The notes beneath the pieces were generated by a model. The model was not told the DNA's origin. It did not search any database and saw nothing but the letters and a program-made list of their open reading frames with translations. Made by a program: the position numbers and the translations under genes. From assembly GCA_022702705.1 (NCBI GenBank), contig CM040430.1, forward strand, positions 11,499,324 through 11,563,323: a stretch of 64,000 nt of DNA, written 5' to 3'. This DNA comes from Papilionanthe hookeriana x Papilionanthe teres (taxonomy: Eukaryota; Streptophyta; Magnoliopsida; Asparagales; Orchidaceae). Positions 1 to 10,189 of the stretch are shown here, one piece after another; within the stretch, counting starts at the first letter, position 1; every line of letters begins with the position of its first letter.

Positions 1-206
1 TTGGTGAACTAGTAACGGCCAGCAGAATTCCACATCATAAGATTCGGAGAGACTTCGTTCGATGCCCTGCTTGGGTCGACCACTGGATCCATGAGTACAA
101 AATGGTTCCATCGTCCTACAGCCGGTGCGTAAAATACTATGAAGGAGGTCGGGAATGGTGCATCGAGGAGATCTGCAACCTTTTGCAATACGTGAGATAG
201 GCCTTC

Positions 207-1031
207 ATGAAGATCTTTGCCTCTTACGCGCCACCGAAGAAGACGGTTTTCTCCGGAGACGTCGTTCCGAAGAAATTTGAAGAGTCGAAAGGGATTGCGA
301 GAACGAGACCGGCCCGGCTCAGATTCGGCGATCTCCCATCACTCCTTTACGGCGAGATGGTGGCATCTCTTTTAGCCCCCGTTTTCGAGATCGAGGCCGG
401 GGACGAGGGCGAGGAAGAGTTAACAAGATTGTTGAACGGAGAGATCCGGTCATCGACATTGACTTGGAAGACGACTCAGGAAGAAAAGACGACAAAAATA
501 GCGAGAACAAGAAATCGAAAGATACCTCGAGTTTGAGATTTCCTTGGAAGAAGAAAAGAAAAAGAATATGAATCGATGTATGGCCGAGGATTAACCACTT
601 ATGTACAAGCCGTAGCCTTAACCCGATTCATTCCGATAAAGTTGAGGGGTTGGAGGTTAAGGAAGTACGAAAGTGTTGGCGTGAAGCGAATAAAATTTTA
701 CAGTGGTTCTTCTTCTTCCGGTTACGAAAACAATGTAAAATTGGAAGAAGATACTTTTAATGAATTAATGGAATTGCCTCTTGATTATTACTCTCCTTAT
801 GTGCGAAGATTAATTCGGCGTGGTTTTGTGCACAGTAAATTATCAAAAGAAAGGATGCACCTCTTCGAGGAATTGTGGAATAATAAAAATCGAGCCTCTA
901 AATCGAAAGAGGGCGTTGGATTCGGCACGGTAGGGCCGGTCTATGTATACTCGAATTTTGCTTGGTCGTTCTTAGTGGAGTTAGAGGAAAATTGCCTTGA
1001 AGTGGAAGAGAACTCGAAGAAACTCGAATAG
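207..1031 (+). pseudogene. Unassigned retroelement coding blocks upstream of RT
   Basis: Two open blocks (207-536, 109 codons; 576-1031, 151 codons) precede the recognisable reverse transcriptase. The first is basic and acidic, with runs of E and a basic C-terminus. The second contains an acidic segment and a stretch around ELMELPLDYYSPYVRRL. I do not recognise either as gag or protease. By position they should belong to the gag-pro or pro-RT linker part of the Tat polyprotein. The second has no internal stop over 456 bp, unlike most of the element, but this may be chance. Confidence 0.4.
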
Positions 1032-1059
1032 AGGATGCCCACGCGGAGTTTGAGGAGAA

Positions 1060-2060
1060 ATCGAATCTACGGTTGATGAATTGAAGGAGATCGATCTAGG
1101 GGCCCGAAGATGCCCTTAGACCTACTTTCATTAGCTCACTCTTAAGCGATGAGGAGTCTTCGGATCTAATCGAACTATTGTCGAGTTCGAGAGATTGTTT
1201 CGCATGGAGCTACGATGAGATGCCGGGTTAGCACAGGAGGTCGCGGTCCACGGACTTGGAGTAGACCCGACCATGACCCGGTTAAGCGAAGCTCCCGAAG
1301 AATGCGACTTGAAATAGAACGACGAGTCGTCGCCGAAGTCGAGAAGTTAGTAGATGCCAAGTTTGTAAGAGAAGAACAATACCGACGTGGTTGGCTAATA
1401 TTGTGCTTGGAGTTAGGAAGAAGAATGGACAAATTCGAATTTGTGTCGATTTCGAGAGATTTAAACAAGGCTTGCCGAAGGACGAATTCCGTTACCCATC
1501 CCGGAACTAATGGTGGACATTGCATCTTCACACGAAATTTTCTCGTTCATGGACGGATCTTCGGGATATAATCGGATTAAGATGGCGCCGGAAGACGCGA
1601 CACCTTACTGCTTTCGAACAGCCGTCGGAATTTATTCTTTACACGGTAATGCCGATTCGGGTTGAAGAATGCTTTGGAGCAACATACTCGACGAGCCATG
1701 ACGAGGATTTTTGATGACCTCATCCATACCACGAGTTGAATCTTACGTGGATGATTTGGTCATCGAAGCAAACGGAAGGAAGACCACTTGTACGATTTGA
1801 GGATTGTCTTTGAACGGTTGCGGCAATTTAATCTTAAAATGAATCACTTAAAGTGCGCCTTCGGTGTCACCTCGGGGAAATTCTTAGGATTTGTTGTCAG
1901 ACGCCAGGGAATTGAAATCGATCCAGGAGAAGATTAAAGCCAATCTTGGAAATGCCACCACCTAAAACGCTCAAAGCGATTACGATCCTTTCGAGGAAAT
2001 TGGCATATCTACGACGCTTTATATCTGATCTGTCGGGACGATGTCGACCTTTTCGCGTTA
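1060..2060 (+). pseudogene. Tat-type reverse transcriptase, frameshifted
   Basis: Joined across frames, the translation shows the plant Ty3/gypsy RT order: a CFAWSY-like segment near 1195, KLVDAKFVRE near 1345, a CVDFRDLNKA-like segment near 1443-1475, FMDGSSGYNQIKMAPEDA (about 1546-1600), the catalytic YVDD box at 1744-1755 and a KCAFGV..GKFLGFVV segment near 1850-1890. The PPPKTLK...KLAYLRRFI segment (1950-2020) is the typical Tat connection to RNase H. YVDD is intact, but several 1-2 nt indels and stops separate the blocks, so no functional enzyme can be made. Confidence 0.9.
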
Positions 2061-2600
2061 ATAAAGAAAGATGCAAGTTTGCTTGGGATGAAAAATGTCA
2101 ACGGGCGCTTTGAAAGTATTAAACAATACTTAATGACACCTCACTGTTTTAGCAGCCCCGGTCTCGGAGTCGGCCGTTGATCACTTTATACCGCGAGCTT
2201 TAGACGACTCACTCGGAGCCTCGCTAGCTCGGAGTCGATGAAGAGGGTAAAGAAAACGCTCTTTATTACCTTAGTCGTCGTCTAATACTGCGGAGGTGAA
2301 GTATCCTCCAATTGAGAAGCATTGTCTAGGCTTTAATTTTCAGCTGCCAAAGCTTAGACCATTTATATCTTAGCTCGTAAGGTCAGCCTAATCTCGAAAG
2401 TTAATCCGTTGCGATATCGATGACCGGCCGAGCCCTTTACGGTAGATTGGCGCGATGGTCGATGATGCGTTGCGGTTCGATATAACTTTCGTGCGCTCTT
2501 CAGCGCGTCGAAGGACGAAATTTTAGCGGACTTTCTCGCGGCACACCCGTTGCCTGGTTGGTTCTCCCCTCGACGATGACTTGCACGACGAACGAAGTAA
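2060..2600 (+). pseudogene. First (retroviral-type) RNase H and connection, decayed
   Basis: Fragments match the RNase H that follows RT in Tat elements: a DDSLGASLA segment near 2205, a KYPPIEKHCLG segment near 2300 (usual consensus YPPIEKHCLAL), a KLRPF segment near 2350 and an RFDITFV segment near 2475-2495. Every block is in a different frame or interrupted by a stop. It is the degenerate catalytic/tether part between RT and the second RNase H. Confidence 0.75.
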
Positions 2601-3040
2601 TGAACGTAGGACATCCCGATGCTCGACGTTGGGAGATGTACTTCGACGGGCTTCGTCGGCTAGGGAGAGATAAAGATTCGCAAGCAATAATTCCGGCGGA
2701 GCGGGAATTAGCCTAATTTTCATTACACCGGATCGAGGGATGTTAAGATACTCTTACCACTTGACCGAGCGCGTGTACGAAATAACGAGGCGAGAATATG
2801 AGGCTCCAATAACGGGGTTAGGTTTGGCAATTTTAATGGAAATAACGGACCTCGCTATCTACGGAGATTCTCGACTTGTTATCCGACGGGTGGCCGGACG
2901 ATGCAAGATCTTGAAACCGAGGCTAGAACGGTACCACCGCTATACGATGAAGTTGTTAGAGCAGATTAGAATGTGACATTGTATAGAATTCCCAGAGGTG
3001 ACAATTCTCGTACGGATGCTTTAGCAAATTAGCTAAGGAG
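2600..3040 (+). pseudogene. Second (archaeal-type) RNase H of Tat lineage
   Basis: A further RNase H follows. Its N-terminal strand is a GAGISLIFITPDRG-like segment (about 2697-2740). It continues with RYSYHLTERV, a YEAPITGLGLAILMEI segment (2797-2850), the IYGDSRLVIRRV core around the second catalytic Asp (2855-2890), and NSRTDALANLA near 3007-3030. The block 2740-2976 is open. This duplicated RNase H between pol and integrase is a known Tat-clade feature and the best single argument for that classification. Confidence 0.8.
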
Positions 3041-4440
3041 TTTGCATGCCGTCGGAAGATTCTATCGACGTTACGATACGGGGATGTCGAGTCACATCTC
3101 AGAATCGACATGGATACCGTGCATAAGCGGGGAAGTGAGAACACGATTCTTTGCGATAGGCGAAGATGAGAATGATTGGCGTCGACGGTTTGTCGAATAC
3201 TTGCGGACGGGACATTGCCGGAAGACGGATCGATAGCACATCGGATTAAGAGGAGGGCATTGTCATGCGCCCTAGTTGACGATGTGTTATACGAAAGATC
3301 CTTTGACGCATATGTGGTTAAGATGTCTAAGCGAGGCGAAGCGCGGAGATATTGTCGGAAGTACATGCGGGACTATGTGGTGCCCACCGGTCGAGTCAGA
3401 AAATGAAAATGAAGATCGAGAGAATGGGGTGCTTATTGGCCATCAATGATGGACGAGCGCATGGAAATTGCCGGAAAGGCTGCCATCGGTGTCGGGTGCA
3501 CGGAGTGGTCTTACATCGACCGCCGAATGTCTTACACCCGACAATTGCGTCGTGGCCATTCGAGTGTTGGGGCACGGATATAGTGGGTCCGATAGACCCT
3601 CCGTCATCTAAAGGACACCGGTTCATACTAGCGACGACGGACTACTTTTCGAAATGGGCGGAGCGGTCGCCGATTGAAGGAAGTCACGACACATCACGTT
3701 CTCCGGTTTTCAAAACCCAAGTGTCTGCCGTTTTGGTGTTCCCCGCGAGTTATTTCGGATAACGGTACGGCGTTAAAATACTTAAAATCAACGAGTTTGT
3801 CGAGCGGCATGGGATAGATTGGAGATATTCTACGATCTACTGCCGAAAGCGAACGGTCCAGCGGAGGCCTTCGATAAGACCCTCATACGAGTCTCGAAAA
3901 AGACATTAGATAATAATAAAAGAGGTGGCACGAGCGATTACTTGAGGCGTTATGGGCGTACGGGACGACGTTCGAGACCCGACTCGATCTACACCTTACG
4001 CCACAGTGTATGGGTCGAGATCGTGCTTCCTTTGGAAGTGCGATTACCATCCCTCGGAATCGCCATAGCTAACAAAATTACGACGGAGGAGAATGCCGAG
4101 CTCAGACTTGAAGAACTAGAAAGTCTCGAAGGGAAGCGACTCGTAGCACGGCGGAACATTGAATTATACGAGCGAGGATGACGCAAGCCCACGACAAGTG
4201 GTCCGCCCAGAACGTTTAAAGTTGGTGACTTAGTCCTCGTACTTCGAAGGCCCATTCTTGCGCACGTAAGATGGGAGGAAAATTTGAGCCGACTTGGGAG
4301 GGACCGTTCGTGGTTGAAAAAGTCTACTCCGGAGGATCCTACTGGTGATAGATTGCCGGGCGAAAGACCGATGCTACCAATTAATGGGCGATATGCGAAA
4401 AAGTACTTATGCATCGTGACGTTTCGAAGGGCTTGATTAC
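3040..4440 (+). pseudogene. Tat-type integrase with C-terminal domain, frameshifted
   Basis: A zinc-binding domain is visible (HAGLCGAH near 3355, CHRC near 3478-3492). The DDE core follows in the open block 3352-3762, with WGTDIVGP (first catalytic Asp codon 3577-3579). ISDNGT (second Asp, near 3750) and ANGPAEAF (catalytic Glu, near 3855-3870) lie in shifted frames. The C-terminal part reads PLEVRLPSLGIAIANKITTEENAELRLEELE in short pieces (about 4030-4120), then FKVGDLVLVLRRP (4210-4255) and a GERPMLPINGRYAKKY-like end (4360-4410), the known Tat integrase tail. All three catalytic residues survive at codon level, but frameshifts disrupt the protein. Confidence 0.88.
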
Positions 4441-4726
4441 GAGTCCTAAGATATGCCGATGTCGATTGTCTATGCTTGGGTCCAATAAATGAAATAAAAA
4501 AAAATGTGTACGTAATGAAAATGATAAGTTGATTTCTCTCGAATAAAATTATATTTCTTTCGTATTGAAATACGAATTACCACAAATTTCACATTCTTTC
4601 ATAAATTTACATGCTTGAAATGAAATAGAAACATGACTTCGTAAAATATATTCAATAATAAACTAGTATTGTTCACTGTTCGGTTTGAATTTTAGCACGT
4701 TGACGTTTTTCTGTCTTTTTGCGGGA

Positions 4727-5390
4727 AAATGTCGACGAAAGGCGATTTTCTCATTTAAAAACGGTATCGAACTCGCACTCGACGAGGAAGAGGTGGCACG
4801 AGGCGCCGTCATAGAATTTGACACGGACTTTGAACGGTGAAGATGGATTATGAGGGTCACATGCTAAAGGTAGTCGATCTAGATGAAGCGAGAAAACCGA
4901 AGACGGTACTCGGTTTCGAAGCGAGAGAACACCTTTGCGGCGATAAATAAGAGAAAGTTCGAGGATGACAAAGAAGAGATACGAGAGGCGACGGCCGATT
5001 GTGAATGCCTTACGGGGGAACCCCACCGGTGTTCCATTACGAGTGGTACCGGCGGGTGCATCTAGGAAGATTCCACTTTCACGCACACAACGCCGTAATT
5101 TGAAGCGTCGCGAACTCCGATGCGGGACCGCTTGGAGAAAAGGTTAGCCGAGAGTCGACTGCGGCGAGATGCCCGATAGCACGGGGGAAAGAGCAGTGCG
5201 AACCGGCAGGTGGGGACGTCATTCCCCGACCTTTGATAAAGAAGAGAAAGACCAAGCCGGTTGCAAAGCTTTCCTTACCGAAAAATGTGCCGAGTTGAAT
5301 CCACGAGGATCACATCATAGTCCCGGCGACTCGAGTCATGAAAATCAACGGGAAATCGTGTCTTACATTTCACGACTGTTAAATCAAAGC
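4727..5390 (+). pseudogene. N-terminal part of the extra ORF downstream of integrase
   Basis: After a short AT-rich spacer (4440-4726, with candidate AATAAA-like signals), GC-richer coding-like sequence resumes on the + strand and leads into the ALKBH10-like domain. An ATG at 4727 begins MSTKGDFL, then frames shift. Visible blocks include an acidic NGIELALDEEEVARGAVIEF-like piece (about 4760-4820), a basic piece at 4965-5147 ending in RTQRRNLKRRELR, and 5169-5400. I do not recognise a domain here. It may be the variable, low-complexity N-terminal region seen in ALKBH9/10 proteins, or retroelement sequence fused to the captured domain. Confidence 0.45.
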
Positions 5391-6170
5391 TACTGCCGAC
5401 AATTTCAGAGGATGAACCAGAAAAATTTCAAAGGGTTCGAAAGCAAAATTTTGAGCACTTTGAAAGAATTCGGGGGAAATATGTTAACATTTTGGAAGGG
5501 CTGGAATTGCATACAGATGTGTTCTCAGGTAGCGAGCAGGAGGGCATAATTGATTATGTCTTTTACCTCAGGGACTTAGGTCGGGCAGGCCGTTTAAGGA
5601 AGAAGACGTATTCTGAACCCCGAAGCTGGATGCGAGGCAAGGGACGAGTTACTTATTCGGTTTGGTTGTTGCTTCGACTACGCCGCGATGGCAATGAGGG
5701 AATCCGCTGGGCATCATAAGACACGACAAGGTAGACCGATGCCCTCGATATTAAAGAGTATGATTAAAAGGATGGTTTCTTGGCACATCCTGCCGGCGGA
5801 TTGTGTGCCTGAATAGTTGCATTATAAATATCTACAAAGAGGGAAGCGCATTCCACCCCATATAGATCATCATGATTTTACGAGACCATTACGCACGATC
5901 TCCTTCCTCGGCGGGTGCGATATTATGTTTGGGAGAGAGTTGCGGGTCGTTGGCCCGAGTGAATTCGGTGGGCCGGTAAAGATCCCTCTTCCGGTTGGAT
6001 CGGTGCTTGTGCTTAAAGGAAATGGAGCCGATGCGGCAAAGCATCTGCGTTCCGGGAGTACCGCGAGGAGAGTGTCCATCACTTTCGGGAAAATGGACGA
6101 CAGTGAAAGCACCATTTGGATACGCCACGACCCGGACCTTGAAGGGTTGCGGCCTCCAGAGTTGTGAGAC
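5391..6170 (+). pseudogene. Captured ALKBH10-like 2OG-Fe(II) oxygenase (AlkB) domain
   Basis: Frame-joined translation matches plant ALKBH9/ALKBH10, the AlkB-family m6A RNA demethylases. Blocks in order: KYVNILEGLELHTDVFSGSEQ (from about 5480), RLRKKTYSEPRSWMRGKGRV (to about 5650), FGCCFDYA in a shifted frame (near 5660), MVSWHILPADCVPE (to 5813), IPPHIDHHDF (5850-5880), FGRELRVVGPSEFGGPV, IPLPVGSVLVLKGNGADAAKH and RRVSITFGKMD (to about 6105). The Fe(II) triad is present: His codon 5859, Asp codon 5865 (HxD), His codon 6042; the 2OG-binding Arg lies in RRVSITF (6066-6071). A TAG at 5814-5816 and a frameshift near 5660 break it. It sits downstream of integrase in the same orientation as pol, so it looks like a transduced host gene. 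Captured-host-gene identity is strong; its past function in the element is inference. Confidence 0.88.
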
Positions 6171-6837
6171 GACACACCTCTAAGCGTGTACGAGAGACTT
6201 TCGTCTCGAAGTACATCTTGAGAGGAGGGTTAGTCTCTACACGATTCCGGATGGCTCGAAAGAGACTTGACGGAAGAAATCAGCGATAGCTTATGATCGA
6301 AGATTGCATTCTACGATACGAGATGTTATTCATATGTATCTCTTTATATTTATCGACATTGCGTATTCGGACTATGTTTCATCTTATCGATTTCGAAGTA
6401 TTAATAAAGTTTGCTTTTGCTACGTCGTGCGATTGGTTTAATGTCGTTAAGTTGAATCATTGATTCAACTTCACAATACTAACGAACCAGGAACTATACG
6501 AAAACAACATTAAATTAAATAAACTCCACAATCTTAAATTGAAACGGTGATAAAACTCGACGAACGAAATAACAATCTAACTTCATACGACTCTGCACTT
6601 ATCCATAAAACAATTGAAACTAAATAGCATTCGAAATCGAAACGATCGAAATCAACCAATTTCGAATCCAAATCTCGACCGATTTGGTTTGAATCTTCTC
6701 GATCATGTCGGTATCGTTGTCTCTTTTCTCGGCACGAAGTCTCATTCCACGGAAACACTTGGGTCCTCAATCTCTGGTAGAAGAGTTTAGCTGGTTTTAC
6801 TTGCATAAAACTGCACTCTTCTCAGTTTTCTATCTCT
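6171..6837 (+). other. Retroelement 3' non-coding region before the tandem array
   Basis: No coding homology seen. It includes a short perfect inverted repeat, GTTGAATCATTGATTCAAC (about 6452-6470), and an AATAAAG at about 6402-6408 that could be a polyadenylation signal for the upstream ORF. The last part leads directly into the minisatellite. Confidence 0.5.
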
Positions 6838-7715
6838 TTTGGCGTAAATTCCCTAGTTGGTGGCCTTCGCTTGCGCAAATTCACTAGTTGGTGGCTATCT
6901 TTTCGACGTAAATCCACTAGGTGGTGGTCTCTTTTGGCGTAAATTCCCAGTTGGTGGCTTCCTTTAGCGTAAATTCACTTAGTTGGTGGTATCTCTTTTG
7001 GCGTAAATTCACTAGTTGGTGGCGCTTCCTTTAGCGTAAATTCCTAGTTGGTGGCTATCTTTTCGACGTAAATCCCAGGTGGTGGTCTCTTTTGGCGTAA
7101 TTCCCAGTTGGTGGCCTTCCTTAGCGTAAATTCACAGTTGGTGGTTATCTTTTCGACGTAAATCACCAGGTGGTGGTCTCTTTTGGCGTAAATTCCACTA
7201 GTTGGTGGCCTTCGCTTTAGCGTAAATTCACTAGTTGGTGGCTATCTTTTTCGACGTAAATCCATAGGTGGTGGTCTCTTTTGGCGTAAATTCACTAGTT
7301 GGTGGCGCTTCCTTTAGCGTAAACTCCTAGTTGGTGGTTATGTCTTTTGGCGTAAATTCTCAGGTGGTGGTCTCTTTTGGCGTAAATTCACTAGTTGGTG
7401 GCCTTCGCTAGCGTAAACTCACTAGTTGGTGGTATCTCTTTGACATAAATCCACTAGGTGGTGGTCTCTTTTGGCGTAAATTCACTAGTTGGTGGCCTTC
7501 CTTTAGCGTAAATTCACTAGTTGGTGGCTATCTTTTTCGACGTAAATCACAGGTGGTGGTCTCTTTTGGCGTAAATTCACTAGTTGGTGGCCTTCCTTTA
7601 GCGTAAATTCACTAGATTGGTGGCTATCCTTTTGACATAAATCCACTAGGTGGTGGTCTCTTTTGGCGTAAATTCACTAGTTGGTGGCCCTCCTTTAGCG
7701 TAAACCTCTTTTTGG
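6838..7715 (+). repeat. Minisatellite array with three-monomer higher-order unit
   Basis: About 28 monomers of 29-35 bp, each ending in TTGGTGG or GGTGGTGG and containing a GCGTAAATTCACTAG or GACGTAAATCCACTAG core. Three monomer types alternate in the order A (CTCTTTTGGCG...), B (CCTTCCTTTAGCG...), C (CTATCTTTTTCGACG...). This gives a higher-order unit of about 95 bp repeated roughly nine times, with a few monomers exchanged (for example near 6990 and 7345). Arrays between integrase and the 3' LTR are a known Tat-lineage feature and a known source of plant satellites. Confidence 0.92.
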
Positions 7716-8700
7716 TATTGTTTTCGGCATAAATCTCGTGTTAGTGGCAGTGTACTTTCTCGCCAAATTGATTTCCTCATTTAATCAAGTTTACATCACT
7801 CAAACAAAACTTACAACAAAATAACCAAACAACACATCATGTTGCAATCCTTTCATCATCCCAGTGAAACTTTTAAAGATCTTCGATTGCTCTTGTCTTT
7901 GGGTTGGAACTCCCGAGTGGAAGCCCGACTCGAATTCACCCACGACTACGAGTCGATTTGTTACGAGTGTGACATGCTTACACGAGTCTTCGCAGTTGTG
8001 TTGGTCGCTTCGGTCAACACCAATACGCGCGGTGTGCATGTTGCGCACACCACACCTGATCGGAGTCCTTTTGTTGACCTCATTTTAATGAGGTCTTAGG
8101 CTATTCCGTCTAGGCCCTAGGATGCTAGCTTTAGGAGTTCGTCTGCGGCCATCCTAGCGGCCTAGTAATGGATCCTACCTCCCATAGAGCTTCGAACCAC
8201 TACAGACTCATTTTCGTAAGACCTCGCATGAGTAGTCCAAGCACTCGACTCTTTGTTGCGAGGGCTAAGGACTAACATGTAGAGGCTCGAAAATGAGTTC
8301 CCATAGAGGCGGACGGCCTTAGGTGAACCCTTAATGACGTTAGAATTCGCGCACACCGATTTGACACTTTTTTGGCCGGCCCGTCGGCGAACTTGTCCGG
8401 ACGACCTCGGATGACGAAACGGACCACACGGATGCGTCCGGGACGTCGACTTTAGCTAGGAAGCATACCCATATTGCTGTGGTTCCGAGAGCGCGGGAAC
8501 GGCACGAAAATCGATGCACATTTTTTTATTTGCGGGATGCGGATCCGGGCTCGACTCAGGTTTAATTCGGGTCCGAATCAAGTGCACACCTCGGCCATTT
8601 GATTTTAAAATTCAAATTTCGAATTTCAAATAAATCAATTAATTTGACATTAATTAGGGTATATTTGAAATTAATCTTTTCCAAATAATCATCCTCTCGT
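7716..8700. other. Non-coding, probable 3' UTR or LTR of the Tat element
   Basis: No gene recognised. Composition and CpG content resemble the retroelement rather than the AT-rich spacer downstream. The last monomer-like unit decays at about 7716-7750. An LTR may start in this stretch, but without the 5' LTR for comparison I could not place it. Confidence 0.4.
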
Positions 8701-9260
8701 ATGGAAAACAATTAATTTGGCGCTTAACGACGGAAGGGCGCGGATATAGGATCGAGCGGGAGGCTTTATTCCGGGCATCGGAGATTAGCACTCTCGCTCC
8801 TCTCTTCCGCTCCGGTCTCGCTCGACCCCGCCACCGTGCCGAAGTCGCTCGCCTCTCTACGCACCGAACCCGTCCGTCCGCTCCACCGGTCTCCACCGAA
8901 GCCCTCGCCCCGGTGCGCGCGCTCTTTCTCCCTCGACATCGAAAACCCTCGCAAGCCTTCCTCTTCCGCGCTCGATCGCGGTCGAGGTCGCCCGCCTCCT
9001 ACCCTCGCGCAACGAAACCCCTGTTCCCCGCGACATAAATCCCGCACGCCTCTTCCTCCTCGCGACCCGGGCCGCACGCTACTGAACTCCCACTCGACGC
9101 TCGCGTCTCCTGTGCACCGCACGAAACCGTTCGCCTGCCCTGCACTCCTTCCACTCGATCGAAACTCCAACTGCCTGCTTCTTCCTCGTTCGATCGTAGG
9201 ATTCCGAAGATCAACAAACAGTAAAGAACTGCTTTCCTTCTCCAACCGTCTCAAAACAGG
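8701..9260. other. GC- and CpG-rich segment with long open frames on both strands
   Basis: Much GC-richer than the rest of the window. Open frames exist on + (8836-9333) and on - (8766-9254), rich in R, P and S, as expected from random GC-rich DNA. I recognise no domain. It ends at a T-tract (about 9267-9287). Likely an LTR or leader segment of the retroelement, or a captured exon; identity unknown. Confidence 0.35.
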
Positions 9261-9681
9261 TTCCGATTTTTTTTTTTTTTTTTTTCTTGCTTATTTTGTT
9301 CTCTCAGCACTTTGTCGATCGGTTTTATTATGAATAATAACTATTTAAATTGCTTGTGATTGGATCATAATCTTCATTTGTTTTATAACTATTGGCATGC
9401 ATATAAAACGACTTCTTTTCGTTGTTAAGAACAGTGCAAAACTCCATTTCGGTTTACGTCAAATATTTTGTGAAAGAAGGGTTTTACGTTGAGGTTTCAA
9501 CCGCGAATTTATTCTCCTTTGCTTCTATCTATTCGTTTGTGCATCAAATAGGAGTCTGCTGAGATGAAAACACCCTTCATCACCTCTTACATCTAGCTTC
9601 ACTTTTTGTACCCCTTGCTAGTAATAACAAGGTTTCACAATTTCTTTTGGGTTTGAGCATATGATTGTTGTTTTCACCTTG

Positions 9682-9922
9682 GAAGATTTACATAGATACC
9701 ACTCAATTCTTCTATATTTACATATCTAACATCTATATTTCAAATTTTACATATGTACAACCTTGCCTATGCATGAAATGCTTGTATTTCACTTTTTAAA
9801 GTTAAAATGGTGGTAACTTCGATTCTATATAAAGATTTGATTGATATAAATGAAAGAAAAGCAAAGTTTAGTTGTTAGAAATGTAAATACATAAGAATTG
9901 AGTGGTATGTATGTGAATCTTC
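9682..9922. mobile_element. Palindromic MITE (family P), well-preserved copy
   Basis: Terminal inverted repeats of about 50 bp: the left end begins GAAGATTTACATAGATACCA and runs to CATATCTAACA. The reverse complement of the right end begins GAAGATTCACATACATACCA. The 241 bp element is non-coding and AT-rich, and nearly self-complementary over its ends. I could not see a clear target duplication. Related copies occur throughout the window. Confidence 0.75.
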
Positions 9923-10189
9923 TTTCAATTAAAATGTTACCGCTTTTGAAACGGATTTACATGCAAATTTTTGGCTCAGATTTGTCTTGATTTGAAGAGT
10001 TTAAAATATTGTTTTAAGCGCTTTTTTTTAGGCCACGTGATTTCACGGTTTTGGGAGGATTGAGTGCTACTTTGAATCCTATGAATTTACTGTTTTTGAG
10101 ACTTAATATTATTATCTGGGGGTTTTAAAATTAATGTTTTTTTTGGAGTCTTTTGCATGCTGATTTGAGGGGCTAGTTTTGTGCACTGT
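9923..10189. other. Spacer between MITE and GT-rich repeat
   Basis: No gene or repeat recognised. Confidence 0.4.

Larger units (their letters stand above)
1..7750 (+). mobile_element. Decayed Tat-lineage Ty3/gypsy LTR retrotransposon (3' half)
   Basis: The + strand encodes, in order, Ty3/gypsy reverse transcriptase, RNase H, a second RNase H, integrase, an extra ORF and a tandem-repeat 3' region. Two RNase H domains, the second just before integrase, and 3' tandem repeats are known traits of the plant Tat (Ogre/Retand) lineage. The coding part is broken by many frameshifts and stops, so this is an old copy. The window opens inside the element: 5' LTR, gag and probably protease lie to the left or are lost. 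I could not fix the 3' LTR boundary. Element-like, GC-richer sequence continues to about 13640, where composition turns AT-rich, so the LTR may occupy part of 7750-13640. Confidence 0.85.

Noticed and set aside
6838..7715. CRISPR array
   Set aside because: Monomers are contiguous and similar over their whole length, with no unique spacers, and the window is plant nuclear DNA.
8766..9333. Long overlapping open frames on both strands as genes
   Set aside because: Stop-free frames on both strands are expected in this GC-rich block; the R/P/S-rich translations show no domain or codon pattern.
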